Source of the DNA: Trichuris trichiura
Taxonomy: Eukaryota; Nematoda; Enoplea; Trichinellida; Trichuridae
DNA: 64,000 nt
Reading direction: 5' to 3'
NCBI GenBank assembly: GCA_037903355.1
Contig: JBAJFE010000026.1
Location: 5,518,001-5,582,000 of the forward strand
Shown here: piece after piece, positions 33,572 to 45,411 of the stretch
Position numbering within the stretch: the stretch's first letter is position 1
How the letters are laid out: every line of letters starts with the position of its first letter
Notes under the pieces: generated by a model
The model's input: the letters and a program-made list of their open reading frames with translations, nothing else
Databases searched by the model: none
Told to the model about the DNA's origin: nothing
Position numbers and translations under genes: made by a program

Positions 33572-36550
33572 TTAGCAATCCTTGGTAGATCTGAAATGCC
33601 TTCGGAAAGAGTGAAGCCGATTGTTTTCTTTGGCAAGAAGGCGTCTGAAAACTACTAGTATGTATTTGGAAGGCGTCACATATAAGCAAATCACTTTGCT
33701 TTAGCTTCCAGGTGTCCCTTAGCAGCAGGATAATCTTTCATTGTGTCATAAAAGTCATGCTTACTCAGAACGAACAGTGTTGAAAATCCTTTCGATAAGA
33801 CATCTGCTGTTCTTCTGTTCATACCTCGCATGGCCAATAAACTAAGTAAGAAACATAGTTAAGTAATTTAAGTATATCATAAAAACGTCGTGGCATGCAT
33901 TCTGTTAATACCAAAGCTGAGAAGCATACCCTATTTCTCCAAATACGCTGCCAGCTCCCAGAACAGAAAGTAACTCGTTTCTTTCGCCTCCTGCAAGCAC
34001 CAAAAGAGTACCCTTGTTAACAATATACATTTCAAGGCTAATTTCATTCTAAATGGAACTGTTGTTCAACGAAATGACAAACATTATAATCACACTTTTC
34101 TACAAATGTAGTCGCCTGGAAGATATATAACAGATTTCAACTTGAGCATGAGATCACGGAGCAGTCCTTTCTCACAGTCCTTAAGGAATGCGTTTAAGAT
34201 GTCTAATTCCATTGCGACTTAGCCAAGTAGTACCCTAAACAGTTCAACTTTTCGTAGTGTTTCGTAGTTTACAGAGATGGCCATGTCAACTTGCAGGTTT
34301 ACGGGCAGTTTGCACAGAGCATCACTTTCACCTAAAAGCGAAGGATTTCAGGGCCTGGCCACAACTTTCAAACATTTAATTGCTGCTTGTAAAAATTCTA
34401 ATGTCACGTATAATGAATTTCATTATGCCTTACTAAGAGCTCTTTGTTCTTTCCACGCATAGGTAAACCATTGCCTGACTTTGTCCTGCAATTCATCTGG
34501 TACGCCGAACTGCTTGCAGGCCTGTACTGCAGAATCCATCGCATGCTTGAATTCAACACGTGTTCTGTTAGCCATCGATACGATGTCGTATATCTGGAAG
34601 GTTATTCATAATAAGTAATTAGCGAAAGTTTTGAAAACGGGGTTTCTTGGTACGGGAACAAATGTTTTCATAATGAAGAAGTTTATTACGGATAATTCTC
34701 GTTTGTTCTGTATATGTAGAAGAACTCCGGAGCTTTCAGGTCATTCAAGACCCGTCATCAGCAGTCTTAGGTTGTAGATATCAACAACCTAAGACCGCTG
34801 ATGACGGGTCTCGAATGACCTGAAAGCTCCGGAGTTCTTCTACATATACAGAGCAAACAGGAATTATCCGTAATAAACTTCTTCATTAGCGAAAGTTTTT
34901 CTTTTTATGAGACGTACTAACACGTATACCAATTCGCCTACGCAAATATTAATATTTCAGCAGCAATGACTGTAACTAATTACATCGCGTAATAAAATTT
35001 CACAGGAAATGAAACTTGCAATTTTCGAACCAACTGAAGCATAGGCATCGCGAAATCTCATCAACTCGTTGCCCTTACAAACTGTTGGTTCATTAAGGTA
35101 TACAGTAAAAACGTTTGCAAGGGAGATCTAATTATTATTTTTCTTCAGAAGCAAAACTTATTAGTATTTTCAACTATTAATGATTGATGTCATTACCGTT
35201 GCCTTAGTATCAAAGAAACAGTGGCATTAAACTTACGAGCACCGTTACTCTAATGGCACAGTCTCCCTATAGCGAGCTTAATATATTTAAGCCACATAGA
35301 TCTTTCACAATCTCCTCCTGTTTGTTTTCGTAGTGAGTCTCTGAAATGAAAACCAAACAAACGCTCTGCCAAGAGATGGATGAGCTGTTATTAAGAATAG
35401 TACAGAACACAAGTAACAATTTTTTCAGAGAAAAGTAGACGAGTTCCGCCACTCCGCTGAAGACGGAACTAGAGCATTCCAAAAGCTTTGAAAAAGTCAC
35501 TAGTTGTATTCTGTACTTTTCTTAACAATGGCTCAATCATCAGTTGGTATAGCGGTTGTTTTAGCTTAACTATAGGAATTCACTACAAGAACAGGCAAGA
35601 AGAAGCCCTGAAACTATTTTACCCGAAACCGTTTCTCGTAACTAAGCATTCCTGCTTCAGGAATGTGTTATGTACAGTCAGACACCCGTATCCTCAATTT
35701 CTGTCTCCTCCGCCCATGCAACTTAACACTGCGCAATTCCTGGCTTGCTTAGAAAGTAAAACCGGCTCCCTAGCATTTCTGAGTACGCAAACCAAATTAA
35801 TCGTTAAAAATAATGTTATTGATGAAGTTATCTTAGGTTCGCACGCTTTTGTTATGTCATAGCCCACACTCTTTGTTCAGACAAGGAAGATTACTAGCTT
35901 TTTGCGATTCCTCATTGCCAAAGGGCGAGAAGCTAGTGGCACGCTTTGCTGCTTTATCGGTGATTCATAGGAGCACTGCTGCACACTAAATATTCAGTAA
36001 ATAGCTACCCAACACTAGGAGCACTATTCGGAGAAAGCTCTGAGATAGTTTGTCAATATCTGTACTTGGACTGATTCTGTCACAGTTACGAGTGAAAAAC
36101 GCACAGCCTAACTTGGAACTTTACAGCAGCTTGTGAATCAGACCTCCTGACTCGATGTCCGCGCTTGCTAAACAACTTCTTAAGGGCACTGGATCGCTGA
36201 CCAGCCACATTGGAGGTGTACTGGTTAGATGTTATTCCACCTGGGAAATGTTAGTGTCAAGAAAAGCAGACTTAGTTTTGCGACAGTCTACTGCCCTCCG
36301 ACATTACCTTCGCGCTGAAGACGGGAACAGACATTTTCCAAAAGCTTCGCAACTACAAATAAATCTTTACGGGTCGCACTTCCCTAAATCATTATGAAAT
36401 TTCCCATAGCAGTAAGAAAGAATATCTTTTCCAATACAATGTAGCATCTATTCAAATTATAGTCACATAATGCACGCGTTCACGTACGTTCGCTATTATC
36501 TGAGTTTACCTCTGGAACGCATCCCCGCGGATACGGAGGTTCTACTGTGA

Positions 36551-36609
<59 letters not shown>

Positions 36610-37753
36610 GGAAATTAACATGTAGTCTATTTTTAAATTAGAAGTGTTATAAATGTATAAAACATTTTTAAGTGTAAAAGTTTGTTTACAAAAAAAAGAG
36701 ATATATAAATCAAATAATGGAATTCTTACTTGACCTAGGAGCATAGCAAAAGCGAAAGTACCAACCATCCAACAGCAAATCATGTATAGGCACTCAATGA
36801 CATTTGTCGGATCTGGATTATTGCCCACTGATATTCCAAGCTTCGTGGCAAAGTAAAAACAGCGAAGGTATGGATTTCCGCATCCATCGTACAGAAACAC
36901 GTTGCTGCCAATACCAATCCAGCAGGACAGTAAATAATAAATACAAGCGTTGCAATGTATCATGTACAAAACGTAACTGTACAACTTGCATATGCTATAA
37001 AGTATTAAATTAGAACACACGAACTGTTTGCGGTTACCTACCGCAAGGCAAATGGGTTTTCACAAGCGCTATCAGCTCGTTCAAAAAGTTCCCAGAAGGA
37101 AGGGAACTGAAATGTCACAAGATGTAGTCCACGATGCAAACCTTTCCAACTGCTTACTTTGAAAAGCCTTGGCAGCCTCAATATCGGCTTGAACCGCAAA
37201 GGCGGATAAAGGTAAAGCAAGTCTAGTGGTAGCAAGGAGAAGAGATCCGTCAAGAACACCCACCTTTTAAAATAGTATTTCCGCAAAATCCCTACATCTG
37301 TCTAGAACATATACTTGAAATATTAAAATAATATTAATACATGGTAATTCCGTACAATGCGAATTCCGTTTTGTTCAATTTGCAAACGAGTCTTTACCAG
37401 GACTATGTCCATTAAGTAAAGCAAATCGCACACGTAGTCGAACAGAATCCAGTAGCTCAAATTAGAAGACTTCTGTACAACGAAGGAAGAACGCAATGGT
37501 ATAACAACAGCATTGTAGGCAAAGCACAGTGCTACTAATGACAGCCATAATAAGTACTCATTAGCTGCGAATGCAAGATTACGATGATTTAATTAACAGG
37601 AGTACCACTTCTGCAACTTACAATGGCAGTCGATCGATCTGCAGAACCAGGACTTCATGAAGTTCAAGAAACGAACGATGCAGCCGTTCTTTGCCGTGGA
37701 ATCTGTCCAAAGAGCAACGAAAGAGACATAAAATACAGACGGAGAGAGTTCTC
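33572..37753 (-). CDS. tax-2: Cyclic nucleotide-gated channel B subunit, TAX-2/CNGB type (5' incomplete)
   Basis: Cation channel subunit opened by cGMP/cAMP; in worms TAX-2 works with TAX-4 in sensory neurons. Exons on the minus strand: 37753-37622, 37564-37356, 37301-37042, 36994-36730, 34593-34434, 34331 to about 34238, about 34202-34096, 34048-33930, 33841-33695, 33644-33572. S1-S2: YLLWLSLVALCFAYNAVVIP and FDYVCDLLYLMDIVLVKTRL. S3-S4: LTDLFSLLPLDLLYL, PILRLPRLFK. Pore: ATKLGISVGNNPDPTNV, aligning with TIGGLPDP of CNGB. S6: MVGTFAFAMLLGQ. C-linker: DELQDKVRQWFTYAWKEQ, DMAISVNYETLRK. Cyclic-nucleotide-binding domain: SVIYLPGDYICRK, MYIVNKG, VLGAGSVFGEIG, MNRRTADVLSKGFSTLFVLSK. Ends LHSFRRHFRSTKDC. 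The join between the exons near 34238 and 34202 did not keep phase by eye. The N-terminus upstream of 37753 was not found. Confidence 0.88.
34671..34888. repeat. Near-perfect 218-bp palindrome in a channel-gene intron
   Basis: Two arms of about 109 bp (34671-34779 and 34780-34888) are inverted copies with about five mismatches and essentially no spacer; the centre is AGATATCA. The arms contain the dispersed repeat core (CCGCTGATGACGGG and CTGAAAGCTCCGG). A 15-bp direct repeat ATTAGCGAAAGTTTT flanks the unit at 34618-34632 and 34885-34899. No coding potential. Confidence 0.93.
35312..35605. repeat. Imperfect foldback element in the same intron
   Basis: Left part (CTCCTGTTTGTTTTCGTAGT...) and right part (...CACTACAAGAACAGGCAAG) are diverged inverted copies. 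This shows as two similar open frames on opposite strands (VFCTILNNSSSISW on minus, VFCTFLNNGSIISW on plus). The centre (35454-35489) is a copy of the CCGCTGAAGACGG...AAAGCTTTG repeat. These ORFs are repeat sequence, not genes. Confidence 0.75.
36311..36385 (+). repeat. Dispersed GCTGAAGACGGGAACAG repeat copy
   Basis: About 75 bp shared with 43721-43795: GCGCTGAAGACGGGAACAG, then AAAGCTTCGC and a TTTACGGGT block in both. Shorter related cores occur near 32704, 34794 (inside the palindrome), 35454 and 38215. Confidence 0.6.
36553..36606 (+). repeat. (AT)n microsatellite
   Basis: Twenty-seven uninterrupted AT dinucleotides in the large intron of the channel gene, 124 bp after the S6 exon in gene orientation. 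Confidence 0.97.
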
Positions 37754-38908
37754 CTAAAATCATTGAAAGGATGAATAAAAAATGTGGAATGATACAAACC
37801 TAATTTTTCTGACTTATTTTCAACGGAAACTTCATGCTACTAAAAACTGATAAAGAATATGTTTTGACAAAATTCATATAACTTATCGTGGAAAAATTTT
37901 CCGTTCGTTTTCTTAATGCTCTTTCGTTGAGGCTATCACAAAACATTCACCGAAGGAAGCATTTCAGTCAGATGCACTGTGAATAAATTATATGCATCTT
38001 AAAAGTTCTACCACGCTGTTCATTGACAGAATATGTTGTTTTGCCTATGTAACCTATTATGCGTTTGTTCAGTTCGTACTTGTTTTCCTTCAGTAGTATT
38101 TTGATTGCCTTTCATATTTTGATTTAATTGCCGTATTTAAGGTTGCCAACTTCTTCAGCGCGTATAAGGTTTCTAACGGGAAAGCAAGCCTTTGCCTTCC
38201 TCTCTTGTCGCTGATGGCGGGAACCAGCGGGTTCTAAAAACTTTGGCTTTCAATACTTCTTCGCTAACAGAGAATGAGGCCTCTATTTTGGCCTATTGCA
38301 ATGTTAGACAATTAAGAGTGCTATGCTTTTGTCATAACAAGCTGGAATATTAATAAGTGGTTCGTAACTACTAAAACATCCCGCGTTTGACACATTCAGA
38401 AACGGTTGGTGAAACAGTGAAGAAGCAACGTATTTACGAAAGCAGCTAGCTCGTTCAGGTGTGCAACAGGAATTAACTGGCAGAAAACCGTTACTGTGTC
38501 ATCCAGTGAGGCAAACCAGTTGAGATCAATGGGAAATGAGTAAAGATTCTAGAAGGTAAAGGTAAATGATTTGCTTCATGAGATGTTATAGGATCTGCTC
38601 AGTTTTTCAGTGAATATACAAGCTACTAAATGGCCACTTTCTTCTCAAAATAAGAGTAATTCAATGAAACAGTATTTGTTTAGCAGCAGTCCTCGTACTC
38701 ATTCTCAGATCACCGGTGACAGTTGGGATATTCTTGAAATGATATTTTCAATAATTCTGTGCGGCTTCCCGTTGTGACAATGTCTATTATATGGAGCTTT
38801 TCATCATTTCAGGAGGTATAAGTCCTTTTAATCGTTAAAGAGACATAAGAACAAAGAAAAACAGTAACAAAGCTTTCGAGTAAACCTTTTCCTGTCTTCA
38901 GCGTAAAT

Positions 38909-39235
38909 ATGAGATGCCATTCTTATTCAAGCTGTAGGCGGGAAAAGGCATGCCTGAAACTTTTGCTGGCTTTTATGTTTTTGTTTCTAACCAGTTTGAA
39001 CGTTGACGCGCTAGATAATGAAAATTTGCTTTTGAACAGAGCTTCGAGAAGCACTTTTATTCGTCATCGTCGACAGAGGACGGTTAGACAGACGTTAAAA
39101 TTTCTTTCAACGGGGCAAACAAATGCAAGAGCATTGAAGCTTTGCTTTCTTGTTACAAAGCACGCGATCTTTAAGCATACACGTGTTCTTCCACATTTCG
39201 AAGGAAACAGCATTGCACCGACTGAGGTATTATAA
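38909..39235 (+). CDS. Possible small secreted basic peptide precursor
   Basis: 108-codon ORF. After a short charged start, residues 16-34 (LKLLLAFMFLFLTSLNVDA) look like a signal peptide; the mature part is basic (RSTFIRHRRQRTVRQTLKF). The Met lies 9 bp after a good acceptor (TTTCCTGTCTTCAG), which could be a spliced or trans-spliced leader site. No family recognised and no cleavage-motif repeats to prove a neuropeptide. It may be a chance ORF. Confidence 0.3.
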   Translation: MRCHSYSSCRREKACLKLLLAFMFLFLTSLNVDALDNENLLLNRASRSTFIRHRRQRTVRQTLKFLSTGQTNARALKLCFLVTKHAIFKHTRVLPHFEGNSIAPTEVL

Positions 39236-42200
39236 TTAGCCTCAAGTTTAAATTTTAGTATTTTCTTGTAATTGTCTTTGGCAAAAATAATTCACCTGCA
39301 AGAGAGTCTATTCACATAAACATAGGATGGAAGGATCGTAATTCTAGATGGGAATAACCTGGAGAAGCGCTTTCCTAAGCTGACGATGCAAACAGGTTCT
39401 CCAACTGGGACTTTACCTTGCTGCTACTGAAATCGATAACGGATTACGTTTCCAGTAGCAGTTTGCTTCCTCTGAGCTTTTAATTACTTGCTACAAAAAG
39501 AACACGCAATTCTAGAAGGCGTGCTATTTACCTCGATGCAGCGAACGTTTGTTCTTCCATATGTAATGAAGTATGAGTTCTTGTTAAGTTTGTTTTTTGG
39601 CACATGATATTATCAAGCTCACTAATACTATCCCGATGCTTTAATTGTGGGCTGAAGTAGAAAATAAATCACTTCTACATTTCTTTTCGCGGAATCTGCT
39701 CATTCTCAGAATATTCACAGTTTAACAACATATCGTTCAGGACGTGGTTCGTCTCTGAAGCTCTGCTATCAAAATCTGACCATTCAAAGACCAGGTTGTT
39801 TTCCTAAAAAGAAATGAAGACATACTCATCCGTTACAAAGCATGTCTTCAACAAACCAACATAATTCAATGTCGTTAGAGTATACTTGTTGCCATATGTT
39901 CTTTGCTTCACCCTTTCTGAATGATAAACGGTGACACTGTTCAAACGTTCATTTGGCCTAACCTTACTGGGGTTTCAAATGCTCCATTATCAATACTTGT
40001 GCACTGATTAAAGCTCCCTTAGCGTTGATAATGGAGGGCAGTTAATAAAATTCGAGCATGCAATGCAGTTTGAAATGGCTCGTTTTGCCTTAAGCACTCG
40101 AACTGCACAACGCTTCCACTGGTGGTGAAACTTCTCATAGCTTCACCGCTTTCTTGGCGTTATTTCAAATTGTTCTATCCTAACGCTTTTCTGGGACATG
40201 TTAATAATGCTATCATGTCCGCATGTTCGCTGCTACTGTTTATAGTTGCCACTAACTTCTGAACATCGCTAGCCAGGTATCAGCTTACACTGCAAGTACA
40301 ACTGTTTTAAGCTGATGGTAAACTAATTAGTTGTATGCAGTACTTCCACAGTAACTCGAAGAACATTCTTTTTCAAGGACACATATATTCCTGGTTGTTA
40401 AATATGTTAATCGCAAGTTAGTCAGCTATTGCATTTCTCCAACAATCGAAAGATTGGTCTAGTGATGATGGGATACATCGCAACGGTCTCGGTTAACATT
40501 AGTTTTTTTAAACGGTGACTTTACCATTTCAATTTTTTTTTCTCCTCTAACATTCGCGACATTAAAAACGTCGTTTAAATGGAAATAGGAACTTTTCATG
40601 GTTGCAGTCATTACATTACGCAGACATGCCAGAATACTAACCACGTCTACTCGTAGACATGACTGGACCGAATTAAAGTTCAGCAAAAGGCAAAATTAAG
40701 GCAGCAGAATAATCAGGCATACGTTAAAGTTGGGAATGTCAAGAATCAGTTGTCGAGTAAACTGCAACTGTTAAGTGAATGTAAAGATAATTTCATGTCT
40801 GAGTGAAACGTTTCCAGCAAATCCTGATTTCTTAAGCAGAGCTATGACTAATCAGAATGTACAAAAATTCTGAAAAGTAGTTCAGATTTATTCGACCAGT
40901 TTCCATTCAGCTCAATTCTCAGTACCGTCTTACCTGTTGCAGGGAGAAAAAAGTTGGGATAAGGTTTAGTACGCTTTCAAAGTTATCTGCCTAGTTAGAA
41001 TAATTAATTTCGTTACATGCTGTAAAATGTATATCAGCAGATATAGCATGTTCAAGATAGACTGATGAAAAAATAAAGGACGTCAAAAGCTTTAAATCTC
41101 AAACTTTAAGCGAGAAAGACTTTCGGTTTTCTCACCTTACTGGTTCGTATTAAATAGCAAACTTTTGAATAAATCGATTGAATCAAAGCGCCCTGTAAGT
41201 ATATTTATCATTATAAAGTGAGGGATGCTCTGAAGAACCAATGCTACAGCAAATCTTGGGGGGACTAATTGATATCATGTCTCTGCTAGACGTAAAGGAA
41301 TTAAAAAGTTTTCAATTTATATATTCAGCGAAAAACGTTCAGAACAACTAACTACAAGAACTGAAAACTTTTAATTATCAGTTCCGGCAGGTGATGGAGG
41401 TTGCAGCTCTACCTGCTGCCAACGCCAACACTGCCAGCAAAGTTTTCAATTTTACTGATAACTGCGCGATAATCCGGTGTTGAACATCTGTTCTTTAGTT
41501 TCTGGCGTTTTTTATTTTCAAGAGAGCAGATCCCGTTTCATACTGATGAAGAAACTGTTAGTCCGTCTGGAGTAGACTGGTTCCTTTGAGAAGCGTCGAG
41601 GCTCAGAGGCAATGGACAAAATGCAGACTATCAAATGATTCAGCACTTATCCTAGTAAGGAAGAGCACTGCTGAACGGTCATATTATTTGCGAAAATAAC
41701 GCGGGATAATGCCATTTTAAGAGCATCGTAAACCAGGCAAAAATGTGGTAATGAGTCGTTTATTGCTGAAGGCCAAAAGAGCAAAGTTCTTTTGAAAAAA
41801 TAAAATGTTGGCCATTTTATTGAAAAATGGTCTCAGGTTTAAGCTCTGTCAGGAAAGCATTTCAGAGTAACTGATTTATTGCTCAAAGTGCCCACTGACT
41901 CCTATGTTGAGCGCATATTAGAACCGTCCTCTGATTAGTTAAGTTGACATTTCTGGTAAACTGCTTGACTAAATGCGGATAGATGTACTTACGTTAGGAA
42001 GGGGTCCATGAAATGCCGCAATGGTTTTCAACATTGAAACGTTTAATAATAAAACGAACGCTGCCCTGACATAACGCTCAGCTCAGAAGGATCAAACTTC
42101 AGAGTTCCGGAAAAGAAATGCAACCGTCTCTTAAACCGTACATTCATGCTAGTTGTTCAAAGACAATCTGATTGGACAACTAGGAAACAGCAGATTGATG

Positions 42201-43720
42201 CGGCAATGCTTGATGCCTTTGTGACAAGGCAGTTGATTAAAGGAATAGCGAGCAGAGACGATGGGACAAATTAAAGTAAGTTTAAGCTGAACAACGGCGA
42301 ATAGCTTACCATGGTAACGAAAGCAACGTCGAGCGGACTGAAAGGGCAGTCTGTCTCGGCGGGAGGAAAGTCTGAACGTTTTGATTGAAGTGGCAGTAGC
42401 GCTTTAAGCGAAGGATGAATTACTGGGCAGCGATTTTACTTTTCAAAAATAATGGATCACAGAGTCTGACATCTCAATAAAAGAGATCACTTACGTCCTT
42501 GAGCATACAAGCGGTTGTTGTTCACAGCTGAATTTAAGCATAGTTGAAAAGTTAGTTTTCGAATCAACTTTTAATTTCTGTATACGGTTTTCTTTGATCA
42601 GGGACTGTTTTAAACTTTTCAAGGTTCCATAAATAAGCGTGCATATGTTGAATCCAAACTAGTGATAAGTATTTTAATGGGAACGATCTTTTTAAAACTG
42701 AAGTATAACAAGAAGGAGACGATGTTAATAGCACCTAATAAGGACGATGGAATACCAACACGGTGCAGCAAAGTTAATGGTTTCTATGTTTGCCTCGACT
42801 TGTGAAATGGAATTAAGCGCTAAAGTAAGTTATTTTTAAATCAACTTTCTCTGGCTTCATTGCTGGGCGCGCACAGTTGTTTAAGAAGAGTTCTGCGCAA
42901 TTTCAGACACGAACATATAACTACTTTCAATGGGCATAAGGGTACCCCCTCAACCGAACTGCAAGCTGGATGCTTAATTCGTCAAACGATAATGTGGCCT
43001 TACTTACGATGTTAAAGCGAGTCTGAGAACACGTACTTTTACTATGTCTGTGAAAGTGCACTTGAGTAGCAATGGTAGGGTTTTATTAGTCTAGACAAAT
43101 TTCAGCTTCGCTAAATTTTATTCGGGTGCGGGGGACGCTGATCTTTCTTACAGAAGAATGGCTAGAATTCGAATGCTTCTTGAGTCATACAAGGAGTAGC
43201 GTGTACTCAGTATCGCTGCGTAATGACCTAGGGCAAAAGAGCGTGAAGCATGGGTATTTGTCGATTTACTTGTTCCATTTCTTGAAGTGGGACGCAGATA
43301 AAATACAATTTTTAACTAAAAGTCCATATAGGCCATATATGCGCTAAACGTTTTGCGAGTTTCGGTTAGGGATAGTACAGTAAGCTTGCCACATCAGCAG
43401 ATTTGGTTCAATATGAGATATTCTATTTGTTCGCGTAGATTGAAGCATTCCTGTTGAGCAGGAATTTTACATGGGCAGCGTATTTGATTCTCCATCTAAA
43501 GTGCTGCTCATAAGCTACTGTTAATTCATATCTGGTCATCACACCCAGTCTCTCTGTTTGATTATTGAGAACGCAGAAGTATTGTTTTTGCCCTCTTACT
43601 TTACGCCATAATGCAGCCATGTGACCAAAACAACGCAAAGTCTATTAAGTCGACTTAAATCCTTATTCTTTTTAGGTCTTGTGCTTCTCGTGACGCTAAC
43701 CTTGTCTGAACGATAGCGTT
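39236..43720. other. About 4.5 kb with no supported gene
   Basis: AT-rich, only short ORFs on both strands. I see no domain, RNA gene or transposon end. Possibly intergenic, or intron of a gene whose exons I cannot recognise. Confidence 0.3.
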
Positions 43721-43795
43721 TGCGCTGAGGACGGGAACAGCGGCTTCCAGAGAGCTTCGCTCATAAAGAGATTTTACGGGTTGAACATTCCTTAC
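43721..43795 (+). repeat. Dispersed GCTGAGGACGGGAACAG repeat copy
   Basis: GCGCTGAGGACGGGAACAG followed by GAGAGCTTCGC and TTTTACGGGTTG, matching the copy at 36311-36385 over about 75 bp. Confidence 0.6.
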
Positions 43796-44238
43796 TGAAA
43801 CTGCGCACCATCTAAGTAGATTATTTACACCTTTGAAGTCTCAGCTCTGAACTTTTGAAAATTTTTGATTGCAATGTCTACAGGTTCTTATAATGTTAAT
43901 AAGTCACCTACAAAGCGTCATCGTCTGCAACCAAAGGATAGTTATTCTGACCCATTACAAGACTGTCTAATACCTCGTCTGAAGGTTCAAATTTGCCTGT
44001 CTGACAGTTTCCACTTGCAGTGTCGAGTATATTGTCGCTTCAATATTATGAGTACCATACAGCAGCATCACTGTTGTCATTCTCATCACTACGCGAGCAG
44101 GCGTCAAAGAAAAACGTAGATTTTACTGAGCATTGACCTTGTGCGTGTATGCGCGTGTTAGTAAGAGAACGTAGGTTAGAGTGAATGTATTTTTTCTTTG
44201 TTTATGATTACAATCGAAACTGTTCTTAAATTTCACTA

Positions 44239-45409
44239 CAGTTGACACTCGTTATCCGCGGGGTTCTATACAACGTGGTACGTCCGGCGTGAAATAGCGA
44301 CGCCATCTTTTACACGGCAGCACACAAGATAAAGCCTAGAACAGTCAGTGGTTGCTGGAAGCGTTTGTAGGGAGACGCACTCAGTGAATGTGAGGACTTA
44401 GGTGCCATCAGTGAGGAGATCATGGACGTAGTGAATAATGCCAAAGCGTTGGGAGGTGAGGGTTTCTCCGGCATGATGGAAGACGGTATCAGGGAGCACA
44501 CAAAAGATTGCAGAGAACGGTTCACCAACGAGGAACTCGAGGAACTGATGCAATCACCTACGGGCAGTGGCGAGAACGTTATGGAAGATACAGAAGCTCA
44601 AACATCCTGGATTAGGCGCTGCAAAAGCATGCCATTATTTTCCGGTAAGCTCAAGTCCTAAGTGATATGATCGCTGAATGCAGTTCATCCCTGGAACGTG
44701 GCATCACGGTTACACGCGAAATTACGGCTTCGTTGGAGCGGCTGCAAGATTGATTCGATGGAACGAAGAAAAGGGAGAGACAGCTTCCTATAATATGTTT
44801 TTAAATAAGGCCCTGGCAGCTGCGGAGCCTAACATTTTAAGGCGAGAAGTTTTGCTACCAACAAGTTCAGGAAACCGTAGGACTGGCTGTTCTCCAGGGG
44901 ATCTGCGCCCACCTACAGAAAAAGGGTAAATTAGTACATGATGCTCTAAACGTTTCTGCCGCAGACATTTTGCTCTACGTTGATGTGTTCTGTTTGATGT
45001 TCACTATTTCTGCTTAAAGGCGCCCATGTATTTTATATTTCCCCTGTTCTGTACTCATTCCGCGCACCAGTACGTCGCTTAGCTCATTAAAGCAAGGCGA
45101 TTCCCAGGCGTTTAAAAAAGGAGCATCTTACTTTCATCCTTTCTTGTATCTAACGGCCGAACTCTGATGGCTGGCGCCATTGGACAAGCGCAGTCTCATT
45201 GATGTCATTATCTCGTAGCTAGATTCCGTAGTACCAAGCTTCGAAAGATCACTATGTATGATAACCGCTCCGGAGGGAATTCAAAGGCGCAGAACGAAAT
45301 ACGCGGCTAGAATATAAGCTATTTGGCCTTTTTCATAGGGTATCCAGTATAACGCGGTGAAACGCTCAACATTTGGGACGAATTAACCGCGGATAACGAA
45401 GGCCGACTG
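44239..45409 (+). mobile_element. Degenerate Tigger/pogo-type DNA transposon (1171 bp)
   Basis: Terminal inverted repeats: left CAGTTGACACTCGTTATCCG, right (read inward) CAGTCGGCCTTCGTTATCCG; 19 of the first 23 bases agree. Flanked by TA on both sides (44237-44238, 45410-45411), as for Tc1/mariner-pogo elements. Inside, a frame near 44325-44660 (VVNNAKALGGEGFSGMMEDG, then LTNEEL-like FTNEELEELMQS) resembles the C-terminal end of Tigger-type transposases. The DDE core and DNA-binding parts are missing, so it is an inactive, internally deleted copy. Confidence 0.75.
44422..44661 (+). pseudogene. Tigger-type transposase C-terminal remnant
   Basis: 79 codons within the Tigger element. GGEGFSGMMEDGIREH and NEELEELMQS follow the acidic C-terminal pattern of Tigger/Jerky-type transposases. 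No catalytic residues are present. The adjacent frame at 44678-44929 may be more of the same element, scrambled. Confidence 0.5.
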
Positions 45410-45411
45410 TA

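Noticed and set aside
35267..35862. Two similar ORFs on opposite strands as a duplicated gene pair
   Set aside because: Their similarity comes from an inverted repeat (foldback) in an intron of the channel gene.
36496..36610. Tyr/Ile-rich extension of the channel protein
   Set aside because: It is the (AT)n microsatellite read through past the donor at 36729; the true continuation is the exon at 34593.
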